Of a stretch of 64,000 bases of DNA, positions 62,811 through 64,000 are shown one piece after another. The stretch is taken from NCBI GenBank assembly GCA_963785125.1, contig CAWATU010000007.1, positions 1,240,001 through 1,304,000 on the forward strand, read 5' to 3'. Under the pieces are notes generated by a model, which made no database searches, had not been told where the DNA came from, and saw nothing but the letters and a program-made list of their open reading frames with translations. A program made the position numbers and the translations under genes. The stretch's first letter is position 1; each line of letters begins with the position of its first letter. The stretch comes from QHXN01 sp963785125 (GTDB lineage: Bacteria; Acidobacteriota; Blastocatellia; Pyrinomonadales; Pyrinomonadaceae).

Positions 62811-63544
62811 CTAATCGTCCATCCTGTTCGCACCCGTCTCGGCGACGAGATTGGAGGCGCGCAGCAGCGACTCGAACGTGCCGGCGTCGGTCCACCAGCC
62901 GTCAAGCTCGTCCCAGGTCATCTCGCCCCGCTCGATGTAGGCGTTATTAACGTCGGTGATCTCAAGCTCGCCGCGCCCCGAGGGCTTCAGGGTCTTGATG
63001 ATCTTGAAGACCTCTGCGTCGTACATGTAGATGCCGATGACCGCGTAGTCGGACTTCGGATGCTCGGGCTTCTCCTCGATGCGCACGACGCGGTGGCCGT
63101 CGAACTCGGGGACGCCGAAGCGCTGCGGGTCGTGGACTTTCTTCAAAAGTATCTTGGCGCCGCCGCCCTGGTGGCGATAGGCGCGCACGGCCTTGCAGAT
63201 GTTGCGCTCGATGATGTTGTCGCCGAGGACGACGCAGACGGCGCGCCGTCGGCGAACTCTTCACAGAGGTCGAGCGCCGCCGCGATGCCGCCCTCGCCAT
63301 CCTGATACGTGTAGTTGAGGTGGCGGAGGCCGAACTCCTTCCCGTTCTTGAGGAGCTTGAGGAAGTCGCCCGCCGCGTTGCCGCCCGTGACGATCATGAT
63401 GTCGCGGATGCCGGCGTTGACGAGCGTCTGGATGGGGTAGTAGACCATCGGCTTGTCATAGACCGGCAGCAGATGCTTGTTCGTGACGGCCGTCAGCGGG
63501 CGCAGCCGCGTCGCTAACCCGCCGGCCAGAACGATACCTTTCAC
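62811..63544 (-). CDS. Sugar-1-phosphate nucleotidyltransferase (RmlA-like), one frameshift
   Basis: About 244 residues from ATG 63544 (MKGIVLAGGLATRLRPLTAV). The signature G-G-x-x-T/A-R-L-x-P-L-T and 'HLLPVYDKPMVYYPIQTLVN' are those of glucose-1-phosphate thymidylyltransferase. 'GIRDIMIVTGGNAAGDFLKL' follows, then 'YTYQDGEGGIAAALDLCEEF', a break near 63240, 'VLGDNIIERNICKAVRAY' and 'DAGTFESLLRASNLVAET'. The form with 'GGNAAGDFLKLLKNG' is the short RmlA variant often found with glycosyltransferases. It makes an NDP-sugar (likely dTDP- or UDP-glucose) for the polymer. Upstream of the GT4 on the same strand. Confidence 0.87.
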
Positions 63545-63578
63545 TTAAGTCCTCCGAAAAGCTGACAGTAGACATACT

Positions 63579-64000
63579 CTAATCAATGAACCTCTGGAAC
63601 CAGAGTTCGAGCATCAGCAGCGTCCAGAGCTGGTGCGTGTAGTCGCGCTCGCCGCGCGTGTGCAGCTCGACCATCCGGCGGACGGCCTCGGGGCGGAAGA
63701 GCCCGCGGCGCCCGGCCCGCTCCGAGAGCAGGTTCTCGCGCAGGAACCCCTGCATCTGGCCGCGGAACCAGTGGCCGATGGGGACGCCGAAGCCCATCTT
63801 GCGGCGCGTCAGGTTCTCCGACGGCAGGAGTTTCTTGAGCGTCTTCTTCAAGAGGTACTTCGTCGTCATGCCCCGCAGCTTCAGGTTCTCGGGCAAGGAA
63901 GCGGCGAACTCGATGACGTGGTGGTCGAGGAACGGCGAGCGCGCTTCCAGCGAGACGGCCATGCTTGCGATGTCCACCTTGACGAGCAGGTCGTTCGGCA
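63579..64000 (-). CDS. Asparagine-synthase-like amidotransferase 2, C-terminal part (cut by window edge)
   Basis: The visible 140 residues are the end of the ATP-pyrophosphatase domain: 'MLVKVDIASMAVSLEARSPF', 'LDHHVIEFAASLPENLKLRG', 'MTTKYLLKKTLKKLLPSENL', 'TRRKMGFGVPIGHWFRGQMQ' and 'ERDYTHQLWTLLMLELWFQR'. The start is outside the window. It matches the same family as 44657-46582 but is distinct in sequence. The stop TAG is at 63579-63581. Probably acts on a sugar in the surface polymer, as its neighbour is a nucleotidyltransferase. Confidence 0.88.
   Translation of the reverse strand, partial: PNDLLVKVDIASMAVSLEARSPFLDHHVIEFAASLPENLKLRGMTTKYLLKKTLKKLLPSENLTRRKMGFGVPIGHWFRGQMQGFLRENLLSERAGRRGLFRPEAVRRMVELHTRGERDYTHQLWTLLMLELWFQRFID

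Overview
The window looks like a chromosomal segment of a high-GC Acidobacteriota, probably class Blastocatellia. This is inferred from three things: an ECF sigma factor of the TIGR02999 type beside a 'MTPERWQRIKELF'-type serine/threonine kinase, an exosortase/PEP-CTERM exopolysaccharide locus, and heptanucleotide intergenic repeats. No rRNA, tRNA or CRISPR array was seen. Reading frames break many times inside otherwise well conserved proteins. The breaks cluster at 1-7.3 kb, 15.3-25 kb, 34.4-38.8 kb and 57-63.5 kb, while 25.0-33.4 and 39.1-50.4 kb are nearly clean. Most are probably indel errors of the assembly, so I give full gene spans and mention breaks in each entry.

Layout. 1-1.5 kb: kinase and ECF sigma factor (minus strand). 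2.0-12.6 kb: one giant secreted mosaic protein (plus strand) with propeller repeats, FN3, Ig-like, IPT/TIG, PQQ-like and SBBP domains, ending in four CBM6 repeats with a 468-bp period and a strong terminator. 12.7-15.2 kb: exported TPR protein and Ycf48-like propeller. 15.3-26.0 kb: the exosortase-linked polysaccharide export cluster, all on the minus strand: Wza-like exporter, polyprenyl-phosphate sugar transferase, BY-kinase, XrtA-type ATPase, Wzz-like chain-length protein, PrsT-like TPR lipoprotein, EpsI and exosortase. The last two share a coupled junction. A sigma-54-like motif lies upstream of both the TPR lipoprotein and the exosortase.

26.2-34.4 kb: glycosyltransferases, polysaccharide deacetylase, a propeller lipoprotein, an FkbM methyltransferase, a flippase and a DUF4214 protein. 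34.4-37 kb: a decayed paralogue of the propeller lipoprotein, preceded by two class-I cyclic-di-GMP riboswitch-like aptamers. 37.1-39.1 kb: a plus-strand methyltransferase/glycosyltransferase pair. 39.1-42.8 kb: a further glycosyltransferase, an intact IS110-family element and a PEP-CTERM protein, the likely exosortase substrate.

42.9-50.4 kb: DUF218 protein, glycosyltransferase, asparagine-synthase-like amidotransferase, methyltransferase, GT2 and an O-antigen ligase/polymerase. 50.4-52.6 kb: a sigma-like regulator divergent from a small zinc-finger protein. 52.8-64 kb: acyl-CoA synthetase, UDP-glucuronate decarboxylase, a second O-antigen ligase, a TPR/jelly-roll protein, a WecA-like transferase fused to a FlaA1/CapD-like N-terminal region, an NDP-sugar epimerase, a glycosyltransferase, a nucleotidyltransferase and a second amidotransferase.

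Together the genes describe a secreted heteropolysaccharide made by a Wzx/Wzy/Wzz route, coupled to exosortase sorting of PEP-CTERM proteins. Possible control comes from sigma-54, cyclic-di-GMP and a tyrosine kinase.
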